In this document: one piece after another, positions 50,301-56,852 of the stretch | Position numbering within the stretch: the first letter of the stretch is position 1 | Layout of the letters: each line of letters begins with the position of its first letter | Source: Gordionus sp. m RMFG-2023 | Taxonomy: Eukaryota; Nematomorpha; Gordioida; Chordodea; Parachordodidae | Length of the DNA: 64,000 nt | Direction of reading: 5' to 3' | NCBI RefSeq assembly: GCF_954871325.1 | Contig: NC_088775.1 | Coordinates: 16,345,561-16,409,560 of the forward strand | Made by a program: the position numbers and the translations under genes | Notes under the pieces: generated by a model | What the model was told of the DNA's origin: nothing | The model's input: the letters and a program-made list of their open reading frames with translations, nothing else | Databases searched by the model: none

Positions 50301-53300
50301 TAAATATGGCTAACCCAGTACTTTTGCCAAAGAATATGATAAAACCTCGAGGTTAAAAGATGTCCAAAGTGCCATCTATAAGCAATTAAAGGCATGCATA
50401 ATATTTCTGATTAAATATCGGGTTGGCCATTTTAAAAAAATCGAGCCGTTTAACAACACTAATGTCCACTAATTCGGCCTCAATCTACAGGCGTGTGCCG
50501 GAGACGCGTAGGCGTTTTATATTAATATTAATTTATTTTAAATTTGAGCTGTTATATTCTTAAAGAAAAAATTCCGAGGCCAAAGTGATAGTTTGCGGCT
50601 AAAAAATTGGTTTAGCCAAATTTTTTAACCGACTAAAATTTAGCTTAAAATATATTAATCACCAAACTATATATATAACGGGTGGAGATTCATAGTTCAG
50701 TCAAAAAAAATTTTTTTAGGATTTTCATTTTTCCTTACATTTTCTCACATTGAGATGCTAAACCATAATTATATTTATTTAACTTAATTAATGCATACCC
50801 TACATTCACAATACTTTGCCGTGAATTCACAAGAAGCATGATTCTGCATTCATTTTTCTAAAAAATAGCGCATAATTATTGAGGATGTGTATTTAAGTCA
50901 TCCAAAAAAGAGTTTTTTTAAAAATATATTACTAATTTTCCAGAATTTTAAAAAATTAAAAATAACATTTTCTAATTTATCTCGCTATACTAAATATCAA
51001 TTTTACTTAATTTATGCTTCTATAATTGGGGATCCATAGTTTAGTAAAAAATAGTTTTTTGATATTTAAATTTTTTTTAAAAAATTAATATTTTCCAAAT
51101 CCCCTCAAAGAGCTAAATATTATATTCATTTTTTTAAATTATAGCCTTTTTAATATGGGATACATAAGGATTCATAGTTTAGTCAAAAAAGTGGTTTTCC
51201 AATATCCCAATAAGTTAGCAAATTTTAAAAAAATTAATATTAACATTTTATGAATCCTTTTAAAGAGATGATTCTACATTCATTTTTTAAAAATAGCGCA
51301 TAATTATCAAGAATGTGTAGGGTAGAAATGACTATTTTAATCAATTTTTTTCATATTTTACTAATTTACCATTTTTTTAAAAATATTTTAAAAAATATTT
51401 CCGAATCACCTTGATAAGTTAAACCAGATTCTATAAACTTTGTGCATCTATAATAGGGGATGCATAGTTTTCGGGAATGCCTTCATTTTTTTTAATATAT
51501 AAATTTTATAATACATGGAAAAACATTTAAATCAATAATTTATTATATTGAAAATAACTTGAAAGGAGGCCAAAATGGTTTATCCAAATAAATAGGAGTG
51601 GTGTTGTAAGAAAAAACCATGAGTTTAGCACCAGATAACACTTCCCAAAGTATGAGAGGCTCACCTTTCTCAGTCATTTTTCCACTAAATGTTATAAAGT
51701 ACCTTAAAAAATTTATATAATTTATTAAAAAATTGATATCTCATTCAAAAAAATTGATATTTATGTAAAATATCTTTTTTCATTGTATTCAAATTTTATA
51801 TTAGAAATCTGAAAGACCCAGTCCATACCCAGCCTGGCCCAAACAGGTTTAAGCCTATTTTTTTACTATGATTAGACTGGGTTGATACTTTTTAAAAAAT
51901 TTGAGATGTGTTTAAAATTATAAATATGATTTACTTTTTTTTAAATTTTTTGAAGAACAAGGCAGCAATATTTTCTATTTGCAAAGTATTAATTTTATAA
52001 GAGTTAACAGTCCATTTTAATAGTAGCTAGCTCCTGCTCCTATTTCCCCAAAAGGAGCTAGCTCCCACTTCCACTTTTAATTTTTTAAAAAGAGCTAGCT
52101 CCCGCTCCAAGTAATGGAGTGCCACTCCATAGCAGCTCCTTTGATTTTCATTTTTTTTAGAAAGTACACAAAACAAAATCATATTTTTTATCAAAAAAGT
52201 TTTATTTATATTAAATGATATATTAAAATATTTATAATTTTTATTAGCTTTTAAAAGTAATAAATTATCTAAATTTGAATCTAACAAACATCTACACCTC
52301 TCCCCTAAAACCTGTTTAGCAATACTAAACAGACACTCCATAGGAGTACTAGAGGGAAGCAGGGTATTTTATTTTCTAAAAATTTAATTTTAATTCAAGA
52401 AATTTATCAAAAATAGTAATTTTGATATCATTATTTGAAAAATATTTGGCCATATATTATTTTCCTGATGATCAATTTCATGGAATGCAAAAAAATCTTC
52501 CAAATCATTGCAGGGTTCCTGTGCATTAGTAGCTATTTTTGCATCAGGAATTTGTTTTCTTAAAAAATTAATTAATTTGTATTTTAGTTCCATATTTTGT
52601 GTATTTTTTTTATCCATTTCCAATTTAATTTCAATGCAGGATGGATAATAGGCACAATATTTTCATCATCATAATTTGAAAATGCAATAAAGTTATTTAA
52701 ATAGATAATTTATTTATTATAAACGTTTTATTATATTAATACCACTTATAAGAGAATCTACAAGAGGTTGGCAAAATTCTAAATTTACTAAGTCATTTAT
52801 TTTTGAAGTAAGTTTAGAAATGGTTAGAGTTAAGAAACCCATATCAATATGAAGCTCTCCTTCAATGATTTTAACTGTTTTAGAGTAGAAAATATTTTTT
52901 GTATGATGAAAATGGAAATTTGATTCGTTCTTCTATGATGTAAATATCAAAAACTATTTTTTATTATATATCTATAAAATACATTAATATGACTTAGATT
53001 TTCCAATAAAATTTTCAATATAAAAAGAAAGAAAAACATGATGTTTGATAGTTTAAAACTCAGTTCAACATTTAATATTGCATAAATTTAAATAAAATGA
53101 TATTCATTTTTATTGGATTTTTATTAACAAATAAATAGATTTATTTTTAAAAAAAATAAATTAATTATTTGCTACTATATTTTGACAACATATCATACCA
53201 GTAAATATTTAAATAAAGTAACCCATGACCGAAAAAAAAATAATTTATATATTAAATTTAAAAGAGTGGTGAAGCTCCAGCCCTAAAAAGAGCTAGCTCC

Positions 53301-54681
53301 ATCTACAGGTTGAAAAAGTGTAGCAAACAACATTTTTATAATAAAAAAATATTAAATTTTTCAATATTTAATTAAATTTGGACCAGGCCAAAATGACAAA
53401 TAATTTTTATTTTAATTTTGGGCCAGGGCTTTTTTGGGATAAATAAATGGAAATTTGTTCTGGATTGTTCCAAGCAAATTTTATACAAAAAATATTTGAG
53501 CGATGCCAGGCTTGAAATAGGCCAGATATAGATTCATTTATATTATAAATTATTTTCCCTTTCCCTTTTTTTAAAAAAACAAAAACATTTATATATAATT
53601 ATTTGTTTGATTATAAATCAAATACCTTTCACAGGGTGAGAAAAATATGTACTCAGCATAAGGATGCAAAAAGCGTTGAATTTGTTCAAAATGACTTGTC
53701 CCATAGAGACGTATGCCTTTTGGGTGAAATGTTACTAAATAAGTACCTTGAGGAGACCAACTTGCCTTTTTATCAGTCCATTTCTATTAGTTTTATTAAA
53801 CAATAGATTTATCATTTAATAATTATTTTCCAATATTAATAATCAGAATATTTATATATTCAAACTTCTTTATCAATTATTAGTTGAGGGCCAGTGATAA
53901 TATTTAAATAAATTGATAATAGACATTCTTTATTTTCTTGCTCAGACAAAACTAAAAATTGATCATATCCTTCAGGATGCAACAACCAATCATATAAATT
54001 ATCCTAAAATAATCTAGCTATGTATGGGTTAAATAATTAATACTATTTCTTTGTAAGGTAGAGGTTGAATGGGCTCAGTTATTTCTGTATAATTTTCATA
54101 TCTAATCACATGTTACATAGTAGATAAAATAATAATTTACTTTTCTATATCACTTAACAAATTTACTCTTATTGTATGTGTTTTATCTAAATGATAGCCA
54201 TTGAACTGTTTTACTGCTTGCTTTGCAGCCTCCTCTGTAGCATATTCAAAAAAGAAATATCTATATAAAAATAAATATAAATAATTTCATTAAAAAAAAC
54301 CCCTTGGTCATTCCTTCTTTATTTAATGGATAAAATTCATTTGCAATTTCTCCAGGATTTTTAAACAATTTTAATATAACACTTTTCAATCTATTTAATC
54401 TTTCACTTCCAACAATTGGTACATTATCAATGATTATTACATTTTCGAAGGCTTCTGGAGGCTGAGGTCTTTTCGCAAGGAAGTCACTTAAGAGTTCTAT
54501 GTAAAGAAATATATCTTTATAACTATATAAACATTATACCCTGATCTGAAATATCATCCACAAAGTCCTCATTATCACTGTAGCATGCGTTATTTGTTCC
54601 GTTTTGTTTAATTTCGCCAATGTCTTCTAGATCATCAAATTGATTTGATTTGGATATAGGCTCATGTCTTTGAATAACCAT
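23376..54681 (-). CDS. EIF3B: Eukaryotic translation initiation factor 3 subunit b (about 17 exons over 31 kb)
   Basis: eIF3b is a core scaffold subunit of eIF3, binding the 40S ribosome and other eIF3 subunits during start-codon scanning. Exons on the minus strand: 54681-54540, 54496-54301, 54260-54141, 54101-54044, 54003-53866, 53783-53626, 51702-51559, 49221-49152, 48427-48381, 48175-47941, about 40736-40669, about 40403-40278, 38051-37967, 37492-37357, 35789-35577, 31025-30917 and 23449-23376 (stop TAG). Phases agree at every join except around exons 11-12. Domain order matches the family: RRM, WD40-type propeller, then a charged helical C-terminus. The sum is about 700 residues (family 700-820). 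The first five introns are about 40-80 bp; later ones hold transposons. Sequence is divergent but collinear. The start could be 54708 instead. Nothing indicates a pseudogene. Confidence 0.93.
23877..24223 (+). pseudogene. hAT transposase fragment (TTCG-family relative) in eIF3b intron 16
   Basis: The frame contains AITCNNVTSNTAF, then ILHIQCFAYILFLVVQEI and DTPIRWNSSYFMIE. It is collinear with the middle block of the hAT at 18.26-17.97 kb (AITCDNASSN..., VRCFAHILNLVVQE). The histidine of C.AH is replaced by tyrosine, and both ends of the transposase are missing. Opposite in strand to the host gene. Confidence 0.8.
24240..25290. other. Intronic stretch without recognised genes
   Basis: Somewhat richer in G and C at 24290-24500, but stops interrupt all frames and no known motif is apparent. 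It may be an old repeat or a non-coding RNA. Nothing supports a specific call. Confidence 0.4.
25298..25515. repeat. Minisatellite, about 50-bp unit, four to five diverged copies
   Basis: GATACTCYAGGCGAGATCAATC-like blocks, each followed by an ATCGATA / ACTGATATT spacer, recur about every 45-55 bp (near 25300, 25340, 25385, 25430, 25485). Copies are clearly diverged. It sits just before a MITE in the last eIF3b intron. Confidence 0.75.
25543..25764. repeat. GAGCCG-type hAT MITE with perfect 8-bp duplication
   Basis: Bounded by exact CTATGTTG copies (25535-25542, 25765-25772). Ends TATTGTTGTTAAAGGCTC and GAGGTATTTAACAATATTA. This copy gives the clearest evidence that the roughly 200-bp palindromic family is moved by a hAT transposase. 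Confidence 0.9.
26958..30011 (-). mobile_element. Inner Sola-like DNA transposon (long TIRs, 4-bp duplication)
   Basis: Starts GGGTCATTCCATGTCAAATC and ends TTTCACATGGAATGACCC, flanked by exact TCTA on both sides (26954-26957, 30012-30015). Terminal inverted repeats extend about 550 bp (26958 to about 27510 and about 29430 to 30011) with scattered differences. A 4-bp duplication is characteristic of Sola. The long coding remnant on the minus strand fits a widespread invertebrate transposase of that kind. The exact subgroup is my recollection of the family, not something I could test. It sits inside a related element, itself inside eIF3b intron 16. Confidence 0.75.
27930..29147 (-). pseudogene. 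Sola-like transposase, decayed
   Basis: The first segment (29119-28874) is open for 81 codons and includes IGFSKFAELRPKNCILVGAS then GTHTVCV. This matches a conserved block, (k/f)IGFSKFxxLRPKxCxLxGxxGTHxVCVC, of an uncharacterised transposase group common in invertebrates. Downstream pieces in shifting frames keep the order: PKCYLTNCDQCPG (zinc-binding cysteines), FKQWITVDR, ENYSS-like, and AEWHF-like then CDG-like segments near the catalytic core. Multiple stops and frame changes make it inactive. The frame on the opposite strand (28887-29147) is a shadow. Confidence 0.75.
30917..35789 (-). CDS. EIF3B: eIF3b exons 15-16: C-terminal helical region
   Basis: Exon 15 (35789-35577) starts KDNGYRIWSFQGKPL, equal to the family's VDNAYWLWTFQGRLL. 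It continues with DWRPR and ITSEQIKEIKKNLKKYS, equal to LWRPRPP and LSQEQIKQIKKDLKKYS, the clearest signature in the gene. Exon 16 (31025-30917) is ELTEKRKKEKDEYDAYLLTK, equal to ELVERRRTMMEDFRKYRK. The 4.55-kb intron between them carries a whole hAT element. The terminal exon (23449-23376), 7.5 kb further on, encodes the acidic tail DMLVEESYDILQSEESIP before the stop. Confidence 0.9.
31156..33705 (+). mobile_element. hAT element, TAGCGCGCTA family, in eIF3b intron 15
   Basis: Ends CAGAGTTGTTAAAGTAGCGC and GCGTAACAACTCTG, flanked by a decayed 8-bp duplication (TAAGCAAC / TTAGCACC, 6 of 8). Subterminal AGCGCGCTACTTTTT motifs repeat at both ends (31180-31250 and 33585-33690). It carries spliced transposase remnants on the plus strand. 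At 2.55 kb it retains the N-terminal half and central block but not a recognisable C-terminal dimerisation domain. The copy at 55017-56844 is the same family. Confidence 0.9.
31401..33313 (+). pseudogene. hAT transposase (ZBED-like), N-terminal and central parts
   Basis: Exon 1 (from 31401) encodes an acidic leader and a BED finger (FKFLCLKCKKNI...YNLKKHLK). It ends near 31632 at a 44-bp intron. Exon 2 runs to 32050 and contains KVIVDFIIDTVQPLSLVDNP and TTADSWTHNRR, hallmark hAT blocks. A 48-bp intron precedes AYLGITGHWLDPRTLKRRS. After a gap of AT-rich insertions, a block at 33035-33313 has CSCHNLNLIAT, FYKCQTLWNKQNKS and LTPNRTRWNSVYQA. Stops interrupt the region and the C-terminus is missing. 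The tiny introns match those of the host genes. Confidence 0.85.
33716..35530. other. Intronic stretch with GGCCNGGC scrap, otherwise empty
   Basis: Part of the 4.55-kb eIF3b intron. No coding frames of note. A G-run lies near 35276-35295. A GC-richer scrap at about 35400-35515 (GCCGGCCCG ... TGGCCAGGC) resembles GGCCCGG hAT ends without clear duplication. Confidence 0.45.
36567..36796. mobile_element. GGCCCGG-family hAT MITE in eIF3b intron 14
   Basis: Ends CAGAGATCTGCAGAGGTACC and CAGTCCAGGTCTCTG with a degenerate 8-bp duplication (CGTGAACT / ATTGAACT, 6 of 8). Same termini and GGCCCGG subterminal motif as the element at 14720-16371, but only 230 bp and non-coding. Confidence 0.8.
36884..37070. 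repeat. GAGCCG-type hAT MITE in eIF3b intron 14
   Basis: Left arm ATTAAACAGCTCATTTTGAG; right arm ends CGAGCTGTTTAACAAGATTAG. The outermost TAGTGTTG is lost on the left. Between the arms are the family's internal blocks (GTGTCCAAGCTTTTGTGCCA). No coding content. Confidence 0.75.
37357..40736 (-). CDS. EIF3B: eIF3b exons 11-14: last propeller blades; exon 11-12 joins unresolved
   Basis: Exon 12 contains KILNFQPEPKGNKLAI, matching the family's TIIAFAWEPNGSKFAV. Exon 13 is KEYTLQKYNKLFWCPNGQFL, equal to QQANTIFWSPQGQFV. Exon 14 is DNGALLFLDTADMTKM followed by WDFSGRYLATAVS, equal to MNGALAFVDTSDCTVM and WDPTGRYVVTSVS. Exon 11 (FKLVKVLGRKGTISFSEDI) fits FEIFRMREKQVPVDVVEM by position, but it lacks an obvious AG just upstream. 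Its donor does not restore phase to exon 12 unless an earlier GT is used. A 105-bp tandem duplication (40470-40682) covers this junction. Confidence 0.82.
38110..38329. repeat. GC-rich hAT-like scrap in eIF3b intron 12
   Basis: CGGACTAGTCCGGTCGGTTT at the left and CCAGGACTGGGCTGTGAAAA...GATGTCTCTG at the right resemble diverged GGCCCGG-family ends. It starts a few dozen bases upstream of exon 13 in gene orientation. No target duplication recognised. Confidence 0.4.
38712..39546 (+). pseudogene. 3' end of a LINE (PHD-finger type) in eIF3b intron 12
   Basis: A 115-codon frame (38712-39059) holds a PHD-like finger: CGVCGKGVARNSIQCTRCQK then WVHKRCSG and FICRTC. It is followed by FCYLGDMLNADGGVDYAVVA, the stretch just after the reverse transcriptase in this LINE type. 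After a stop, KVSLKLKGKVYVSCVRSCLV and YGGETWAMK follow. A shifted frame (39275-39547) gives RLRWFGHVERM, RGRPKMTWTNVI and AQDRQKWKRKI, the usual C-terminal end. The reverse transcriptase and endonuclease are absent, so this is a 5'-truncated dead copy, inserted against the host gene. Such LINEs are typical of cnidarians and other invertebrates. Confidence 0.88.
40470..40682. repeat. Tandem duplication, 2 x about 105 bp, across an eIF3b splice junction
   Basis: CATCTAAATAAAATATATAC begins both copies (40470, 40575). Each copy ends in CATATTT(C/T)GAGGGA. On the minus strand each unit runs from the 3' edge of exon 11 through an intron to its acceptor TTTATTTAG, so a donor, an intron and a 16-bp exon-like piece are duplicated. 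Differences between copies are few, suggesting a recent event. Confidence 0.85.
41316..42554 (+). CDS. Harbinger transposase (DDE), four exons, one frame break
   Basis: Exons 41316-41398, 41439-41621, 41664-41984 and 42022-42554, with introns of 40, 42 and 37 bp (GT...AG) and consistent phase, total about 373 codons. The catalytic DDE_4 triad is visible: the first D in GSIDGKHVKI, the second in FVGDDAYPL, and E in RVSIERCFG. TTGMSFRKIALYAKIGKTSV is the helix-turn-helix-like segment. A one-base difference in a T-run near 42140 puts the FVGDDAYPL segment out of frame with the start of exon 4. Both copies carry it, so either both are dead or the base call is shared. Acts in the nucleus with the MADF partner protein in this superfamily. 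Confidence 0.85.
42873..43923 (-). CDS. Harbinger MADF/Myb-like accessory protein, copy 1
   Basis: The first exon (to about 43700) has a MADF-type fold: RPHRFLWCNRDLKYKDTAAS, KWEEIGKIYELNYEQIKKKF and SKFNKFYSLSKKSG. Later exons, separated by introns of about 40 bp, include two nearly identical 17-residue exons (DYEQ-type, near 43520-43300) made by an exon-plus-intron tandem duplication of about 97 bp. The protein ends FKLKFITTMLV. In Harbinger transposons this partner carries the transposase into the nucleus and binds DNA. The ATG seen in copy 2 is ATA here, so a downstream Met would have to serve. Confidence 0.78.
44129..44342. other. Spacer between the two inverted Harbinger copies
   Basis: About 214 bp, including a GC-richer scrap (CCGCAGGGCCGGGCAAATAA) that resembles the GGCCCGG hAT ends, then AT-rich DNA. 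Any hairpin formed by the Harbinger copies would have this as its loop. Confidence 0.6.
44558..45598 (+). pseudogene. Harbinger MADF/Myb-like accessory protein, copy 2
   Basis: Starts with a good ATG (MANESNLMEK). In the A-run after NYEQIKK it is one base shorter than copy 1, which breaks the frame within the MADF domain. The downstream exons are intact in sequence: two 17-residue repeats, DYELNTHDLLTDIVNP, a Lys/Ser-rich piece with SKRKNLDTPKSKAKKSK that could be a nuclear localisation signal, and the terminal GFAAKHTSQGDDPHNI to ITTMLV. Confidence 0.75.
45917..47155 (-). CDS. Harbinger transposase (DDE), copy 2
   Basis: The three long open pieces (47061-46825, 46803-46483, 46270-45917) are identical in residues to those of copy 1, with the same splice sites and the same T-run frame difference (A-run on the plus strand near 46330). 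The absence of any residue change between copies means very recent amplification from one source. Confidence 0.85.
47941..51702 (-). CDS. EIF3B: eIF3b exons 7-10: middle propeller
   Basis: Exon 7 starts in RYFITFSGK and contains EKGEPLILWEVLSGAKLM, equal to the family's DPQAIIIWDILTGHKKR. Exon 8 is WSFDGSYFARISGPDKLCVY, equal to WSHDGKFFARMTLDTLSIY. The 47-bp exon 9 (LIDKNPMIIKDI) links to exon 10, DFEWCPSSNILSYWV, equal to IKDFSWSPGGNIIAFWV. Exon 10 ends NDNIIKYS at GT. Introns are 2.3 kb, 0.7 kb and 0.2 kb. The 2.3-kb one holds a GAGCCG MITE (50277-50461) and the 0.7-kb one a TTCG-type repeat scrap near 48.7 kb. Confidence 0.9.
48690..48845. repeat. TTCG-type hAT scrap in eIF3b intron 8
   Basis: AATCGAATAATTTACATTGA, TTAAACGAATCGAATAAAAA and TTCGTTATTCGATTAACATT resemble the ends of the hAT at 16.7 kb. 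Ends are not defined. Confidence 0.5.
49300..50276. other. Intron 7 stretch with GC-rich repeat scraps
   Basis: No gene recognised. Around 49385-49500 (GATCGATCC, CCGGCTGGGTCGG) and 49745-49840 (GACCCCGGGCCAAAC, CCCGGGGTAA) are short GC-rich pieces of hAT-terminus character without clear pairing. Confidence 0.45.
50277..50461. repeat. GAGCCG-type hAT MITE in eIF3b intron 7
   Basis: Ends TAGTGTTGTTAATGGCTC and GAGCCGTTTAACAACACTA, the best preserved termini of the family in this window. Flanks ATGCCTGC / ATGTCCAC (5 of 8) are a decayed 8-bp duplication. Confidence 0.85.
50470..51540. other. Intron 7 stretch with recurring CATAGTTTAGT motif
   Basis: No gene. GGRGATTCATAGTTYAGTCAAAAAA-like blocks recur near 50685, 51030 and 51170, with a related block near 51460. 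GCGCATAATTATYRAGRATGTGTA blocks recur near 50870 and 51295. This suggests an old direct repeat of about 150-450 bp. Confidence 0.5.
52009..53330 (-). mobile_element. hAT remnant, GAGCTAGCTCC family
   Basis: Both ends carry repeated GGAGCTAGCTCC motifs (52025-52140 and 53265-53310). Transposase scraps lie between them on the minus strand. Exact termini are uncertain. Related in protein to the hAT at 60308-61736. Confidence 0.65.
52027..52623 (-). pseudogene. hAT transposase C-terminal scraps
   Basis: 52341-52210 has MECLFSIAKQVLGERCR and NLDNLLLLKANKNYKYF, the hAT C-terminal region with the (P.E)R.FS..k.....R motif, where Arg is replaced by Cys-Leu. The frame upstream at 52623-52390 (DLEDFFAFHEIDHQ) would be the preceding linker. 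It agrees in pattern with ERFFSKAKHVLNERG in the element at 60.3 kb. Confidence 0.65.
53626..54681 (-). CDS. EIF3B: eIF3b exons 1-6: RRM and first propeller blades
   Basis: Exon 1 encodes an acidic leader (QFDDLEDIGEI, DNEDFVDDISDQ). Exons 2-3 form the RRM. ENVIIIDNVPIVGSERL is the RNP2 side, and GYFFFEYATEEAAKQAV is the RNP1 side, equal to the family's GYIFLEYxxxxxAxxAV. Exon 5 (DNLYDWLLHPEGYDQFLVL) corresponds to the LRYWLEEAECRDQYSVI region. Exon 6 has EKWTDKKASWSPQGTYLVTF and HFEQIQRFLHPYAEYI, matching the signature [20 protein letters not shown] and KFKQIQRFSHQGVQLI. Introns between these exons are 43, 40, 39, 40 and 82 bp, each GT...AG. Confidence 0.93.
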
Positions 54682-54762
54682 GCTCCAAAAAAATTGACAA
54701 ATCGTCAAATAATACTTTTATGAATGACTATTAAATTTTATTTTTGATTAAAAATTTCAGGA

Positions 54763-54905
54763 ATGCTTCAGAGCACCCGGTCAGGAAATAAGAATACCGA
54801 AAATACAAGTATGTTTTAAATTATAGGATTTTAATATGATAATTAAATAGATTTTTTTATATATTTTACCAGATTGTGTTGTGATATCAACAGGTATATG
54901 TTAAA
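54763..54905 (+). other. Possible first exons of a divergent gene
   Basis: Starting about 80 bp from the eIF3b start on the opposite strand, an ATG at 54763 opens MLQSTRSGNKNTENT. It runs to a GT at 54809, with an AG at 54872 that continues in phase as NCVVISTG to a GT near 54893. GC content is a little above the surroundings. I do not recognise the protein. A hAT insertion begins at 55017, so any gene would be interrupted or split. It could equally be chance. Confidence 0.22.
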
Positions 54906-55644
54906 CTTGCCCACATTAAATACAGGGGGCGTCGGTAATGGTTGCTAAAGTGTCTCCTTTTTCTAGCATCAATTTCAATTTTTAAATAATTAACATTCAA
55001 AAATATATATTAATATCAGAGTTGTTAGGCTACATGTAGCGCGTTACTATAGCGCGCTCTTTTTTTTTGGTAGCTATAGCTAATAGAGCGCTACTTTTTA
55101 GAAATATAGTGAATGTAACTATAAACATGAAAATTTAAATATAACATCATAATTAATTATAACTTTATAATTTATTATTTAATTTTGAAAGTTGAATATT
55201 TTCCATTTGTAATATATATTTTTAGTTTGTATTATAAACTTAAATCATCTGGTAATATTAATGAAATGGAAGGTACCCTGGAAGAAAGTGTTCTTGAATA
55301 ATACAATCCAAAATTTGCAAATATTTTCAAATTAATGTAAAAACAAAAGGTTGCTATAAATTTATTTCTTCTAACTGTAAAAAAAAAATATATATCTTAA
55401 AATGAATCTAGTAACTATAACCTCAAAAAAACATCTAAATATAATTGTCATTATTAAATTCTAATATTAATTTTATTTTGTAATAATGTTTATGCCAACA
55501 GTTCTAACTAGATAGAATAATAATTCTGGCATAGGGGAGACTACATTCAATGATTAATAATATTGACCATGCCATTATTACTTAGAAACTGGCTGATAAA
55601 GTTATTGCCGATAATTGATACAGTTCAGCCAATGTCATTGCTTG

Positions 55645-55863
55645 TAGTATTTAAAAAGCCAGATTTGGGTTGATTTTTAAAATCGGCCCTATTAAGATTT
55701 AGCCAAAATAATATTGTGTAAGCCTCAAGATTAGTCAAGTAGAAGTTTAAACCTTTCTGCCATCTATGAGCAAAATCTTGAGGCTTACACAATATTATTT
55801 TGGTTATAATATAAATCAGGCCGTTTTTAACAATCGACCCGAATCGGGCTTTTAACAACACTA
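55645..55863. repeat. GAGCCG-type hAT MITE (subfamily B) inside a hAT
   Basis: Interrupts the hAT between TTCAGCCAATGTCATTG and TTGATAATC, sequences that are adjacent in the sister element near 31855. This shows the insertion directly. Flanks ATTGCTTG / ATTAATTG (6 of 8). Ends TAGTATTTAAAAAGCC and GGGCTTTTAACAACACTA. Confidence 0.88.
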
Positions 55864-56195
55864 ATTAATTGATAATCTATTATTTACTATGAAAATTAAA
55901 ACTCTATCCCCTGATACAACAATTTTTTGTCGTTAGGCACTAAGAATTGAGATAGCAGACAAAAATGGATTCCATTGATATTTTTTTGAAATAGAGGATA
56001 CTAATATAATATAAAATCCCCTAGAGGCGTTTTTTAAATCTAAAAATGCAAATGAGTATTTTTGTTAATTTCGCTTATGCCTTGCGCTTAAGTGCTACTC
56101 TACTTTCAGATTGTCGCTCTAGACTTGGGAGTATTAAAATGCAACTAAATAAAAAATGAATATTAGCATAAATAGTTATTTTTATTACATAAATT

Positions 56196-56636
56196 CAGAG
56201 TTATACATTTGCTCAAAATAAAAAGATCTTTGAAGGATCGTAAAATTTGAAGATCTTTTATTTTTTAAAAATGTTGTGTAACGATCTTAAAAGATCTAGA
56301 TCTTTGAAGATCGCTGCGATCAACGATCTCAAAAGATCTTCATGATATTTATTTTTTTACCCCTTTATTAAAAGCCCAGATGTTTTTCAATTTTATTAAT
56401 ATAATATTTCTTTTATGTTTTATACCTCTCCTCCTGCCTTGATGAAAATTGAAAAACATCTGGGCTTTTAATAAAGGGGTAAAAAAATAAATATCATGAA
56501 GATCTTAGAAGATCGTTACACAAAATTTTTAAAAAATAAAAGATCTTCAAATTTTACGATCTTCAAAGATCTTGCTCAAATTTTTGAGCTAGATCTCGCT
56601 CAAAAATCTTCATAGAAGATCTTTTGTACAACTCTG
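56196..56636. repeat. hAT MITE, GATCTTTGAAGATC family, perfect 8-bp duplication
   Basis: Flanked by exact CATAAATT (56188-56195, 56637-56644). Ends CAGAGTTATACATTTGC and inverse CAGAGTTGTACAAAAGATC. The two arms are a near-perfect palindrome around 56410-56450, packed with GATCTTTGAAGATC-type motifs. No coding content. Inserted in the hAT at 55017-56844. Confidence 0.93.
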
Positions 56637-56852
56637 CATAAATTATAGTCTTTTTACATAAATTTTTTTATAATTAAAACTAACTATAGTTAAATATTTA
56701 TAAATGATCATTTTATTTATTATATACAATGCAATTACATTATAAGCAAAAAAAAATAGCCAATAGCGAGTTACTTTTTTATGTTTTTGATAAATGGCGA
56801 TAGCAGTAGCGCGCTACTTTTAAAGTTAGGGTTTAACAACTCTGATTAATAT

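Larger units (their letters stand above)
51808..53560. mobile_element. GC-rich-ended element interrupted by a hAT (eIF3b intron 6)
   Basis: CCCAGCCTGGCCCAAACAGG and TTAAGCC at the left, and GGCCAGGGC, GCCAGGCTTGAAATAGGCC at the right, look like the two ends of one GGCCTGG-type element, split by the hAT at about 52009-53330. Exact ends and duplication were not found. Confidence 0.45.
55017..56844. mobile_element. hAT element, TAGCGCGCTA family, with two elements inside it
   Basis: Ends CAGAGTTGTTAGGCTAC and GGGTTTAACAACTCTG, flanked by the exact 8-bp duplication ATTAATAT (55009-55016, 56845-56852). Subterminal AGCGCGCTACTTTT motifs at both ends. Coding traces on the plus strand match the 31156-33705 element (GATACAGTTCAGCCAATGTC; AAACTCTATCCCCTGATACA) but are decayed. 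Two younger elements sit inside it. It lies just upstream of the eIF3b start. Confidence 0.92.

Noticed and set aside
53603-53806. Plus-strand 67-codon frame
   Set aside because: Antisense shadow of eIF3b exon 6, which carries the WSPQGTYLVTF signature on the minus strand.
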